Positions 17,764 through 26,261 are shown, numbered from the stretch's first letter. The stretch: DNA of 33,883 nucleotides from Bacteroidia bacterium (GCA_030427925.1 JAUICJ010000030.1:1-33883), one strand, 5' to 3'. Notes: generated by a model from the sequence alone, not told the origin. Numbers and translations: made by a program.

Positions 17764-19983
17764 TCACTCGCCCGATTGGATGCGGCGGATGGTGCGGGCG
17801 AGGTCGTCGTCGGGATGGAGCTCCCATTTTTGGCGTATGCTCGACCGCAAGTTGTAGACGTGGCCCTTCGTGCAGGCCAGTTTCCGCGCAATTTCCTCCA
17901 CGGTGAGGTGTTGGGCCAAATACACGGCCACCTCCAACTCCGAATCGCTCAGCAGCTGCAAGCGCTCATCCGCCGTCTGCAACGTGGACGGCTCGGACTT
18001 GAACACCCGCCAAGCCGTTTCAGCGTCCAAATGCCGCTCCGCCGATTCGATGCCCACGAACAACACGTCGTCGGCATGACCGTCCACCCTCAACAGCTCA
18101 CTCCGCCGGCGACGCAACACGCTCCCCCACCCGAAAAAGACCGCCGTGGGCAACAGCAACGCCCACAACCAAGGGCTCCCCTTCCCGTCCTTCAGCGCCT
18201 GCTGATACGCCTCGGTCGGATTCGTGGACCACACGGCGGAAGGCGCGCCTTGGTTGACGAAGTACAACTCCAAAAAACCCGCTTGGTACCAATGCCACAG
18301 CACCGAATCTGGAACGCGCGCCCATTCCGGCCGATCCGCGGAATCCAAAAACGCCACGTCATAAGGCGGCTGAAGACCGAACCACCCGCCTGAAGCAACC
18401 GCCGAATCCCACGCCGCCCGATCCTTCCCCAGCAACACACTCATCAGCGAATCGGCCGCCGGCGAGGCCGTGGCCAGCATCGGCCACCCCAGCACCAACA
18501 CCGCCATCAACTCCACCAACCGCTTCTTGAGCGAATCGTTGCCCGACAGCTCCAGGGCATTCCGCAAACCGTGCCGCACCTTGTACACGTGCGAAACGCT
18601 CACCCCCAAGCGCGCCGCGATGGCCTTCGTGTGCTCCCCGTTCGCCACCCCGATGGCCACGGCTTGCTCCAGTTTCGACCACTGCTGGAATTCGGGAATG
18701 GCGTCCAGGGATTTGGTCAGCCGCCTGCGCATCAGCTCCCCGAGGGCCACCACCGCCCGATTGCGCAAGGGTTTCGACCAGCGATCCTTGTGCAACAGGG
18801 CTTCGTCCACCGCCGACTCCAAGCTCGCCTGCGGAGCGTCACGCACCTCCCGCAAGGACTGCAATTCCAGGTGCATGCGCAGGGCAAAAACCAACGCCAC
18901 GACGAACAACGCCACCACCGCAGCCTGCCACCAACCGGCCCCACCCTCCAGAGGACGGTCCCCGTCGGAAATGTCCGCAGCGCAAGGCAAGTCCAATCCC
19001 CCGCGAAACGCAACCGGAATCGCGCGCAACCGGTCCCATTCCTCCTCCCATTTCGGCTCAAAAAGCGCCACGTTGGCCCCCAACGTCATCCCGACCTCAT
19101 CGCGGCTCATGCCATCCATCAGCGCCTGCAAGTGCGGGCGCGCCACCCGAAACCAGTCCTTTCGATTCGACCACTGAGCGTACATCGACAACGTCCAAAC
19201 CGCCGCCAATTCGCGTTGATCGAACGCCCCCGGCAAGCGAATCGCCTGCACCACACCCGCTGCTCGTTCCACATCCCCCATCCGCATGAAGGCGAGCAAT
19301 TGCGTGAGCAAAATGGCATTGCGCTCGTTGACGAACACTTGGCCTTGCTCGGGACTCTCGCTCAACAAGATGTCAATCTTCTCCAACGCCAATTCCGTCC
19401 AACTCAACGCATCCGAACACTGACCGACGACGTAGCTCACGTAGGCCAAATTGTTCATCTCCGTCGGATTGATGCCCTCCGGCTGGGCCGCATGCGCTTG
19501 TTCGAAGATGGCCAAGGCCTCTTGATACTCCCTTTGGTCCAACAACACCACCCCCAGCGCTTGCAACACCGCCTTCAGCTGCACGGACGATTCATTCTGG
19601 GCCGCGTCCGCAGCAAGGCGCCACCACTGCTCGGCCTCTTCCAACTCCCCGTTGCCGTAATGCGCAAAACCCAAGACGAAGAACAACGGACTGCCCCTCA
19701 TTTCGCAGGAATCCACCCGGTACGCCTCATCGAACGGATGCCCCATCGCCACCGCCGCTTGCCGCAATAAAAACTCACCCACCAGCAAGGAATCGCAATT
19801 CCCCAACTCCACGCCGACATCGTGGAGGCGTTCGCCCTGCAGCTGAAAATTGACCGGATTGAATTCGCACCGATTCAGCTCCTCGTTCATCACCTCCCAA
19901 AGTGAGTCCGCAGCCTGCGTGGGGTTGAGGAACCCCACCACGACCAACAGAAACGTACCGACGACTGAAACTGTGCATTTCAT
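17764..19983 (-). CDS. Membrane TPR sensor with two LuxR-like HTH domains, regulator A
   Basis: ATG at 19983 gives 739 residues with a signal peptide (about 1-25, ending NPTQA); an earlier in-frame ATG at 20022 would bury it. A TPR-like helical region spans about 80-320 (EEAEQWWRLAADA, YQEALAIFEQAHA). A transmembrane segment (about 351-369, WWQAAVVALFVVALVFAL) precedes a first LuxR-like HTH (about 437-478, AIAARLGVSVSHVYKVRHGL). A second hydrophobic stretch (about 489-506, ELMAVLVLGWPMLATA), a roughly 95-residue segment and a third membrane segment (about 604-622) lead to a second HTH (about 677-720, VEEIARKLACTKGHVYNLR). The two halves look like fused copies of a sensor-membrane-HTH plan. 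It is convergent with fibre gene A and probably controls it; this is inferred from layout and shared promoter motifs. The ligand is unknown. Confidence 0.8.
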   Translation of the reverse strand: MKCTVSVVGTFLLVVVGFLNPTQAADSLWEVMNEELNRCEFNPVNFQLQGERLHDVGVELGNCDSLLVGEFLLRQAAVAMGHPFDEAYRVDSCEMRGSPLFFVLGFAHYGNGELEEAEQWWRLAADAAQNESSVQLKAVLQALGVVLLDQREYQEALAIFEQAHAAQPEGINPTEMNNLAYVSYVVGQCSDALSWTELALEKIDILLSESPEQGQVFVNERNAILLTQLLAFMRMGDVERAAGVVQAIRLPGAFDQRELAAVWTLSMYAQWSNRKDWFRVARPHLQALMDGMSRDEVGMTLGANVALFEPKWEEEWDRLRAIPVAFRGGLDLPCAADISDGDRPLEGGAGWWQAAVVALFVVALVFALRMHLELQSLREVRDAPQASLESAVDEALLHKDRWSKPLRNRAVVALGELMRRRLTKSLDAIPEFQQWSKLEQAVAIGVANGEHTKAIAARLGVSVSHVYKVRHGLRNALELSGNDSLKKRLVELMAVLVLGWPMLATASPAADSLMSVLLGKDRAAWDSAVASGGWFGLQPPYDVAFLDSADRPEWARVPDSVLWHWYQAGFLELYFVNQGAPSAVWSTNPTEAYQQALKDGKGSPWLWALLLPTAVFFGWGSVLRRRRSELLRVDGHADDVLFVGIESAERHLDAETAWRVFKSEPSTLQTADERLQLLSDSELEVAVYLAQHLTVEEIARKLACTKGHVYNLRSSIRQKWELHPDDDLARTIRRIQSGE

Positions 19984-19989
19984 GTGCGC

Positions 19990-19997
19990 CAAAAATA
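19990..19997 (-). promoter_or_regulatory. -7 element TATTTTTG of regulator A, apparently giving a leaderless transcript
   Basis: The minus strand reads TATTTTTG, a full match to TAnnTTTG, with six bases between it and the ATG at 19983. Regulator B has TAGATTTG at the same six-base spacing. With the usual -7 geometry transcription would begin at or next to the start codon. Confidence 0.55.
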
Positions 19998-20093
19998 GCG
20001 CAGCAGCCCGCGCCCTTCTCATTTCACCCTTCGTACTGCAATCCCCGAAAAGCCCCCCGCAAACAAATGAAATGCAATTTTTTAAGTCCGAAT

Positions 20094-20100
20094 TTCACGT
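20094..20100 (-). promoter_or_regulatory. Half-site ACGTGAA upstream of regulator A
   Basis: The minus strand reads ACGTGAAATTC. The first seven bases equal one arm of the cassette A palindrome ACGTGAATTCACGT; the second arm is degenerate. It lies 111 bp from the start codon. A seven-base match alone could be chance; the parallel in regulator B strengthens it. Confidence 0.4.
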
Positions 20101-20142
20101 ACTCTCGCAAGCGAGAAGAAAACATGAAACCCCATCATGTAA

Positions 20143-20841
20143 TTATGTCATTCCGGCGGAATGGGCCGCGGCCAAGGAATGCGACCGCAAGACGGCGCTC
20201 AACCGTTCGGGCTGCTCCAATGTCATGAAATGTCCTGCCCCAGGCAACACAACGGGCGACACCATCCGGTGGGCTTTGAACAACCGATCTTCGGATCCGA
20301 CCACTTGCAGGTACCGCTCCGGCCGATCGCGCCTCGGCCAATCGAGGATGGCGTTCACCGCGAAGTGCAGGAACTCGGGGCCGTAGGTTTCGAGGTTTTC
20401 ATAGAACCAACTCCGGTCGTCGGCGTTGCGGAAACCCATGAAGGAATCGCTCAGGCGGTTGAGGCGCATCATGCCAGAGGGGGTGAACCAACGTCCCGTT
20501 CGGAGTGCGCGAAGGAGGTGCATCCGGTTGGGAAATTCATGGCGCGCGGCGGGGGCGCTGAGGAGCACGAGTTCGTCGGCGGGTCGCAAGGCGTGCAGTT
20601 CACGGGCGAGCATGCCGCCCATGGAGGAGCCGATGTACCAAACCGGACGCCCATCGACCGGCCACGGCACCTCCCGCACCAACATCGCAGCGTAGTCCGC
20701 GAGGCTCCGAACACCGGGCCGGAATTCCCAGCGCATCGCATGGACCTCACCGAACGACAAGTCGATGGGATGAAAGAGCCGCTCGTCGGCGGCCATGCCG
20801 GGGAGGAGGAAAAGGAACGGAAGCATGGGATGAAAGTGCAT
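20143..20841 (-). CDS. Alpha/beta-fold hydrolase
   Basis: The 232-residue protein starts at ATG 20841, preceded by an AAGGGG ribosome-binding-like sequence; a second ATG at 20826 is possible. It has the alpha/beta-hydrolase plan: oxyanion region FLLPGMAADERLF near the N-terminus, nucleophile elbow GSSMGG with Ser at about 73, acid GSEDRLF with Asp at about 184 and His in GAGHFM at about 203. There is no signal peptide, so it is probably cytoplasmic. The substrate cannot be read from sequence; the short lid region resembles small esterase-type members. It sits between the two fibre/regulator cassettes and is divergent from fibre gene B, so the cassette B palindrome also lies in its promoter region. 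Confidence 0.85.
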   Translation of the reverse strand: MHFHPMLPFLFLLPGMAADERLFHPIDLSFGEVHAMRWEFRPGVRSLADYAAMLVREVPWPVDGRPVWYIGSSMGGMLARELHALRPADELVLLSAPAARHEFPNRMHLLRALRTGRWFTPSGMMRLNRLSDSFMGFRNADDRSWFYENLETYGPEFLHFAVNAILDWPRRDRPERYLQVVGSEDRLFKAHRMVSPVVLPGAGHFMTLEQPERLSAVLRSHSLAAAHSAGMT

Positions 20842-20892
20842 TGATTTGGCCCCTTGAGTCAATGCTTCAGCGGGCCGGGAGGGGCAAAAAAT

Positions 20893-20906
20893 ATGTGAAT
20901 TCACAT
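20893..20906. promoter_or_regulatory. Perfect 14-bp palindrome upstream of fibre gene B (operator candidate)
   Basis: ATGTGAATTCACAT is a perfect inverted repeat after an A-tract. It ends 130 bp before the ATG of fibre gene B and 52 bp upstream of the divergent hydrolase start. It differs from the cassette A palindrome only at one symmetric base pair (T/A instead of C/G at the second and thirteenth positions). Confidence 0.7.
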
Positions 20907-21001
20907 GTTTTGGTCTTGAAAAGGCGATGAGAGCGGTTCATGAATGCCTTCATCCAGGCCAATTGCACTGCAGGATTCGACCGCCCAATCCACCAAAAAA
21001 C

Positions 21002-21009
21002 TAATTTCA
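21002..21009 (+). promoter_or_regulatory. -7 element candidate of fibre gene B
   Basis: TAATTTCA starts 34 bp before the ATG, the same position as TAATTTTA in fibre gene A. It differs from TAnnTTTG at the last two bases. No -33 TTG is visible at normal spacing. Confidence 0.45.
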
Positions 21010-21035
21010 ACTTCCGAAAATTTCATTCTGTCGAT

Positions 21036-23990
21036 ATGAACAAGCATTTCATCACCCTCCTGGCCCTCGTCACTGCGTGCATCACCAGCACCCTCGCTCA
21101 GCAAACGGCGGTCATCTCCGAGCAACAAGGAGCGAAGATTTACTTGAAGGTTGACGGGCTGCTCTTGCGCGGCGATCTCGACACGCTTTACGCGAAGGCT
21201 GCCGATTTGCAAGACCAAATCGACAACCTCTCCTGGGCCGACGTCCTGGAAAACGGAACCACGCCTGGCCAGGACGTCAACTTCTTCGGCTACGACGCCA
21301 CCGGCATTGGCCAAGTGACCACCACGGGCACCTTCACCGGCGACAGCCTCGTCCTCAACAAGGACGCCGCCATTACTGGCCGGTTGAACGTCACCGGCGT
21401 CACCTCACTCAGCGACTCCCTCCTCGTGGAAGGCACGGTGGTCTTCAACGACTCCCTGCGGGTCGTGAAAGCGACGAGCATCGGCGAACGACTCTACGTC
21501 ACCGGCGTGACAGCGCTCGGCGACAGCCTGCACGTCGTCGGCAACGTGGACTTCGATGCGCTCTTCAACGTGGACGGCGCCGCCACCTTCGGCAGCACGG
21601 TGGAAGTGACGGGCGTGGGCACCTTCCGCGACACCCTCAACGTAGACGGGGCCACCCTCTTGAACGATTCACTCAACGTGGACGGCAACACCTACCTCGA
21701 GCAGGACCTCCAAGTCGACGGCAACACGAACATCGGCGGCACGACGAACATCTCCGGAGCCGTCACCCTCGGCGACGTCCTCAGCGTAACCGGCAAAACC
21801 TCCCTCGGGGATAGCCTCCTCGTCACGGGCGGGGCCCAATTCCACAGCGGCGTGAACGTCGACGGCAACACGACCCTCAACGCCGTAACGATGGACGGCG
21901 ACCTCGATCTCAACGGCAACGCCGACATCAGCGGTACGCTCGACGTGCACGGCGCCACGACCCTCGCCGACTCGCTCACCGTTGAAGGCGAAACGATCCT
22001 GAATGACACACTCAAAGTCAACGCCCCTGCCCTCCTGAACGATTCGCTGCACGTGGCCGGCGGCGCCGGCTTCGGCTCGGACGTAACGGTGGACGGCGCG
22101 ACGGCACTCGGCGGTACGCTCAACGTCACGGGCAACACGTCGATCGGCGGCACGCTCGGCGTAACGGGCGTGACGAGCTTGAACGACAGCTTGCACGTCA
22201 GTGGCGGTGCGGACTTCGACAGCAACGTCAACGTGGACGGCAACACGACGCTCAACAACGCGACCGTCAGCGGAACGACGACCTTGCAGGGCGAGTTGAC
22301 GGCGAACGGGGAAGCGACCTTCAACGACACCGTGCATTTCAGCGCGCCCGCTTTGTTCAGCGACAGCGCGGATTTCGCGGGCAACGTCAACGTGGGCGGA
22401 ACGATGGAGGTCACGCAGCTCATCATCGATGGGGTGACCATTCCGGCGATGGACAACACGGATGCGTTGCCGGAGGGCGATACGAACTTGTATTTCACGG
22501 CGGCGCGCGAGGCGGCGCTGCAGGCCCAGTTGGACTTTGTGGATTCCGTGAATGCGGTACTTTCAGCCACCCTCGATAACCTGCTGAATCAGCTTTACGA
22601 CCCGGCTCAGGTCATCACCCAATCGGCCAGCCCGGTTGCTGCCTTTACCGCGTCCATCGGGGCAACGATCGATGACGGAGGGGCCGAGGTGGAAGGATCA
22701 GGGTTCGAGTTTTCGACGAACGCCGACATGAGCGACTCCACGGTGTTTGATGTGGTGCCGGGAGGAGCGAGTTTGGCCCAAGCACTGAGCAGTTTGAACA
22801 AAGGGACGACTTACTACTACCGCGCGTTCGTGGAGACCATCATGGGGCGCGTGGAAGGGAATGTGCAGAGCTTCACGACCGTCGATGACGCCCAAGTTTC
22901 TTCGCTTTCAGCGACCAGTGTAGGCGCGTTTTCCGCAAACCTCCGAGGCCAAATCACCAGCACCGGCGGCGGAACCATCAGCGCAACCAGCTTCCAATAC
23001 AGCACGAACTCTTCCCTGAGCGGCGCCTCCACGAAATCCGGCAGCTCGACGTCCGGAAGCTTCAATGGCAGCGTCACGGGCCTTTCCGCAGGAACGACCT
23101 ACTACTTCCGGGCACGTGCGACCAACGAAGCGGGCACCGCGAACGGCTCCACACTGAACTTCACCACCATCGGACTTGCTTCGGTGAGCACGGGGAGCGC
23201 CTCTTCCGTCGCATCCACCAGCGCGAATTTGAGCGGAAACGTTACGGGCGATGGAGGCGGCACGGTATCCGCAGCAGGATTTGAACTGAGTACGAACTCT
23301 TCATTCAGCGGTGCCACCTCGGTGCAAGCAGGAACGACAAGCGGGGCCATTTCCGCTGCAGCGACTGGGCTGAATGGCAGCACGACCTACTACTACCGAG
23401 CCTTCGTAACGAATGAAGCCGGAACGGCTTACGGCAATTCAGGAAGTTTCACGACTGCGACCCCGGGACCATGCAATGATTTGACCACATTGTCTTACAA
23501 TGGAACCACTTATCCTTTGGTTGAAGTCAACAACCAGTGTTGGTTTGGAAGCGACTTGGTCACTACCAAGGACAACACCGGGTCAAACCTCGTGAACACT
23601 CCTATGAATTCGCAATTTAGCTGGATGGACCAAAGTCTTCTCAACCTTTACACACTCAACAACGCGAACAAACACATTTACAGCGGTGGACGATCTCCCT
23701 TTTCAGGCATTTGCCCATCAAATTGGCATCCAGCAAACAACATGGATTGGATGTCCTTAAGTACTTCCGAATTGGGTGAACTCAATTTGACCGATTGTAC
23801 CATCGGTAACAGCATATTTCATAATGGAACTTATACCCTGCAGAATGCTGGCGCTTATCATGCAGGTGGTACCTACAGTTATTTTCTATTCACGAACAGC
23901 ATTGTCGGACCAGCAGGGGCTTGTCCCCTTTCGGGAGGAAGCTCCGGTAACACCATCTTGGGAGGAATGGTTCGTTGTGTGAAAAACTAA
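21036..23990 (+). CDS. Fibre protein B: paralog of fibre A with three fibronectin-III-like modules and a diverged FISUMP tip
   Basis: ATG at 21036 gives 984 residues with a signal peptide (MNKHFITLLALVTACITSTLAQQ). The stalk (about 85-475) is nearly identical to fibre A at protein level, including NVDGATLLNDSLNVDGNTY, but many codons differ synonymously. TDALPEGDTNLYFTAARE occurs at the same residue position (about 475). Three rather than two fibronectin-III-like modules follow (about 527-808, GTTYYYRAFVETIMGR, GTTYYFRARATNEAGT, STTYYYRAFVTNEAGT). The C-terminal FISUMP-type domain (about 810-984: NNQCWFGSDL, ICPSNWHPANNMDW, MVRCVKN) is strongly diverged from that of fibre A and encoded by lower-GC DNA. 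No T9SS signal is visible. The convergent regulator B gene ends 43 bp downstream. Surface-binding function is inferred. Confidence 0.85.
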   Translation: MNKHFITLLALVTACITSTLAQQTAVISEQQGAKIYLKVDGLLLRGDLDTLYAKAADLQDQIDNLSWADVLENGTTPGQDVNFFGYDATGIGQVTTTGTFTGDSLVLNKDAAITGRLNVTGVTSLSDSLLVEGTVVFNDSLRVVKATSIGERLYVTGVTALGDSLHVVGNVDFDALFNVDGAATFGSTVEVTGVGTFRDTLNVDGATLLNDSLNVDGNTYLEQDLQVDGNTNIGGTTNISGAVTLGDVLSVTGKTSLGDSLLVTGGAQFHSGVNVDGNTTLNAVTMDGDLDLNGNADISGTLDVHGATTLADSLTVEGETILNDTLKVNAPALLNDSLHVAGGAGFGSDVTVDGATALGGTLNVTGNTSIGGTLGVTGVTSLNDSLHVSGGADFDSNVNVDGNTTLNNATVSGTTTLQGELTANGEATFNDTVHFSAPALFSDSADFAGNVNVGGTMEVTQLIIDGVTIPAMDNTDALPEGDTNLYFTAAREAALQAQLDFVDSVNAVLSATLDNLLNQLYDPAQVITQSASPVAAFTASIGATIDDGGAEVEGSGFEFSTNADMSDSTVFDVVPGGASLAQALSSLNKGTTYYYRAFVETIMGRVEGNVQSFTTVDDAQVSSLSATSVGAFSANLRGQITSTGGGTISATSFQYSTNSSLSGASTKSGSSTSGSFNGSVTGLSAGTTYYFRARATNEAGTANGSTLNFTTIGLASVSTGSASSVASTSANLSGNVTGDGGGTVSAAGFELSTNSSFSGATSVQAGTTSGAISAAATGLNGSTTYYYRAFVTNEAGTAYGNSGSFTTATPGPCNDLTTLSYNGTTYPLVEVNNQCWFGSDLVTTKDNTGSNLVNTPMNSQFSWMDQSLLNLYTLNNANKHIYSGGRSPFSGICPSNWHPANNMDWMSLSTSELGELNLTDCTIGNSIFHNGTYTLQNAGAYHAGGTYSYFLFTNSIVGPAGACPLSGGSSGNTILGGMVRCVKN

Positions 23991-24033
23991 TTCTACGCGA
24001 GAAACAGAAGTTCCCTATTGCAGTGCACCGGGT

Positions 24034-26247
24034 TCACCGGCCGGACTGAATGCGGTGGATCGTTCGGGCGAGGTCCTCGTCGGGCTCGAGGCGCCATTTT
24101 TGGCGGATGCTCGACCGGAGGTTGTAAACGTGGCCTTTCGTGCACGCGAGTTGGCGAGCGATTTCCTCCACCGAAAGGTGTTGGGCCAAACACGCAGCCA
24201 CCTCCCGCTCCGAGTCCGTCAGGAGCAACCACCGTTCGTCGTCGGGCGACGGCTCGACCGGTGACGCCTTGAAGGCACGCCACGCCGCCTCGGCCTCGGG
24301 ATGGGGGGAGGCGGCGTGGATGCCGGCGAACAGGATTTGGCCTGCATCCCCGCCAAACCCCGAGAGCAGCTCGCGGCGCTGGCGGACCAACACCACCCCG
24401 GCCGCGGCCAACGCCGTGCCAAGCGCGAGCAACGCCCACGCCAACTGATTCAAGTTCCCCGTACGCAAGTGCTCCAATCGCGAGGCCGCCCGATCCGGCG
24501 ACCACTCCCCCTTGGCGTGCAGCGCACCGTATTCCAACTCAAGCGCCTCGTAAGCCGCTTGGTACCAATACCAAAGCGCCGAATCCGCCACGGCGGCCCA
24601 AGCCGGCCGCACGCCCTGCGGCTGAAACGCCACATCGTACGGCTCGGGCAAGTCGCCCCAACGGCCCGAAGCCACTGCCTCCTGCCACGCCACACGGTCC
24701 CCTTCGAACAAGATGTACCGAAGCGAGTCCGTCGATTGGGCCGCCATCGGCAGCCCCAAAAGCAGCATCGCCATGAGCTCAATCAACCGCTTTTTCAACG
24801 AGTCGTTTCCGGACAACTCCAAGGAGGAACGCAGCGCGTGACGCGACTTGTAAACCAACGACGTGCTCACGCCCAACCGCGCAGCAATGGCCTTCGTATG
24901 CTCCCCATTCGCCACGCCCAAGGCCACCTGTTGCTCCAGTTCCGACCACGCTTGGAACTCCGCACTGTCCTCGAGTGAAATCGAGAGCCGACGGCGCATG
25001 AGCTCGCCCAACGCCACCACGGCGCGCTCCTTTCGCCCAGCAGACAAGCCGCCCTTGTTCGTGATCGCCTCCTCAACCGCCAATTCCAAACTGTTCTGCG
25101 GCGCCTCCTTCACCCCACGCAATGCCCAGACCCGTGCGAACACAAAGGCCACGAAACCCAACATCGCCACGAAAAAAGCAGCCGCCCCCCACCGAAACCA
25201 AGCCCAAGCTCCCGAAGATCGCTCCATCGACACCTCTTCCGCACAAGCCAACGGCAGTCCCCCGCGAAACGCCAAGGGAACTTCCAACAACGCGTCCCAA
25301 TGCGCCTCCCAATCGCCATCGAACAACACCACGTTCGCCCCCAACGTTGAAGCCACCTCCTCCGGATTGCACTGGTCATGCAAGGCCACCAAATGAGGAT
25401 GCACCACCGCAAACCAGTCCTTCCGGCCCGACCACTGGGCGTAGAGCGTAAGAATGCAAACCGCCGCCAACTCCCGCTGCTCGAAGGCACCAGGGATCCG
25501 CAAGGCCTCCACCGTCCCATCGGCGGCGGCGCGGTCGCCTTGACGCATTTGGGCCTGCAATTGAGTCAGCAGGATGGCGTTGCGCTCGTTGATGAACACC
25601 TCCGCTTCAGCGGGTTTTTCTTTCAACAGGATTTGGATTTTCTCCAAGGCCAAATCCGCCCACCGCACCGACTCCTCGCACCTCCCCACCAAGTAACTCG
25701 CGTACGCCAAATTGTTCATCTCCGTCGGATTCGCCCGATCTGGGAACTCCGCGTGCGCCTGCTCGAAGTAGCCCAACGCCTCGCCATACCGACGCTGCCC
25801 CATCATCACCACGCCCAGGGCTTGAAGCGCAGCATGGCGCTGAGCCGGCGACTTCCCCGCTGCAGCTTCGGCGGTTGCCCGCCACCAGCGCTCCGCGTCC
25901 TTCGCCTTCCCCGCGGCATAGGCTTCCCACCCGATGACGAACAGGAGCGGGCTTTGGGTGCGTTCGCAGTCGTGCCCCATCGCATCGGGACCGACGGACT
26001 TCCCCAACTCCAAGGCCGCACTCCGAAGCAGGTACTCCGCCACCAGCAACGTGTCGCAATCCCCCAAGCGCTCCCCCACGTCCTGCATCCGCTCCCCCTC
26101 CAATTGCAGGTTCACACCATTCCGGTTCGCCGCCTTGAACTTGCTGATCATCACCTCCCACGTGTCAGCCGCTGACGCCTCGCCCAACCCCATCAACAAT
26201 GCCACCCCCAACGCGGCCACTTTCCAAATGAATACAAACCCCTTCAT
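24034..26247 (-). CDS. Membrane TPR sensor with two LuxR-like HTH domains, regulator B
   Basis: ATG at 26247 gives 737 residues; an upstream TTG extension would precede the signal peptide (MKGFVFIWKVAALGVALLMGLGEASA) and is rejected. The order equals regulator A: TPR-like region (about 80-330, AERWWRATAEAA, YGEALGYFEQAHAEF), membrane segment (about 350-371), HTH1 (about 436-475, AIAARLGVSTSLVYKSRHAL), a second leader-like hydrophobic stretch (about 488-504), a roughly 100-residue segment, a further membrane segment and a C-terminal HTH2. The HTH2 recognition region CTKGHVYNLRSSIRQKW is identical to regulator A, whereas HTH1 differs (STSLVYKSRHALRSSL versus SVSHVYKVRHGLRNAL). It is the convergent partner of fibre gene B and is probably its regulator; this is inferred. 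Confidence 0.8.
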   Translation of the reverse strand: MKGFVFIWKVAALGVALLMGLGEASAADTWEVMISKFKAANRNGVNLQLEGERMQDVGERLGDCDTLLVAEYLLRSAALELGKSVGPDAMGHDCERTQSPLLFVIGWEAYAAGKAKDAERWWRATAEAAAGKSPAQRHAALQALGVVMMGQRRYGEALGYFEQAHAEFPDRANPTEMNNLAYASYLVGRCEESVRWADLALEKIQILLKEKPAEAEVFINERNAILLTQLQAQMRQGDRAAADGTVEALRIPGAFEQRELAAVCILTLYAQWSGRKDWFAVVHPHLVALHDQCNPEEVASTLGANVVLFDGDWEAHWDALLEVPLAFRGGLPLACAEEVSMERSSGAWAWFRWGAAAFFVAMLGFVAFVFARVWALRGVKEAPQNSLELAVEEAITNKGGLSAGRKERAVVALGELMRRRLSISLEDSAEFQAWSELEQQVALGVANGEHTKAIAARLGVSTSLVYKSRHALRSSLELSGNDSLKKRLIELMAMLLLGLPMAAQSTDSLRYILFEGDRVAWQEAVASGRWGDLPEPYDVAFQPQGVRPAWAAVADSALWYWYQAAYEALELEYGALHAKGEWSPDRAASRLEHLRTGNLNQLAWALLALGTALAAAGVVLVRQRRELLSGFGGDAGQILFAGIHAASPHPEAEAAWRAFKASPVEPSPDDERWLLLTDSEREVAACLAQHLSVEEIARQLACTKGHVYNLRSSIRQKWRLEPDEDLARTIHRIQSGR

Positions 26248-26253
26248 GACCAC

Positions 26254-26261
26254 CAAATCTA
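26254..26261 (-). promoter_or_regulatory. -7 element TAGATTTG of regulator B, apparently giving a leaderless transcript
   Basis: The minus strand reads TAGATTTG, a full match to TAnnTTTG, with six bases to the ATG at 26247. Element and spacing parallel regulator A. Confidence 0.55.

Noticed and set aside
20103-20116. TCTCGCAAGCGAGA inverted repeat upstream of regulator A
   Set aside because: It is a six-base stem with a two-base centre and no T-run. It could be an additional operator or a weak terminator, but it has no counterpart upstream of regulator B.
17012-23990. Diversity-generating retroelement acting on the FISUMP tips
   Set aside because: Variable tips in such domains can be retroelement targets, but I find no reverse transcriptase gene, no template repeat and no A-specific substitution pattern in the window.
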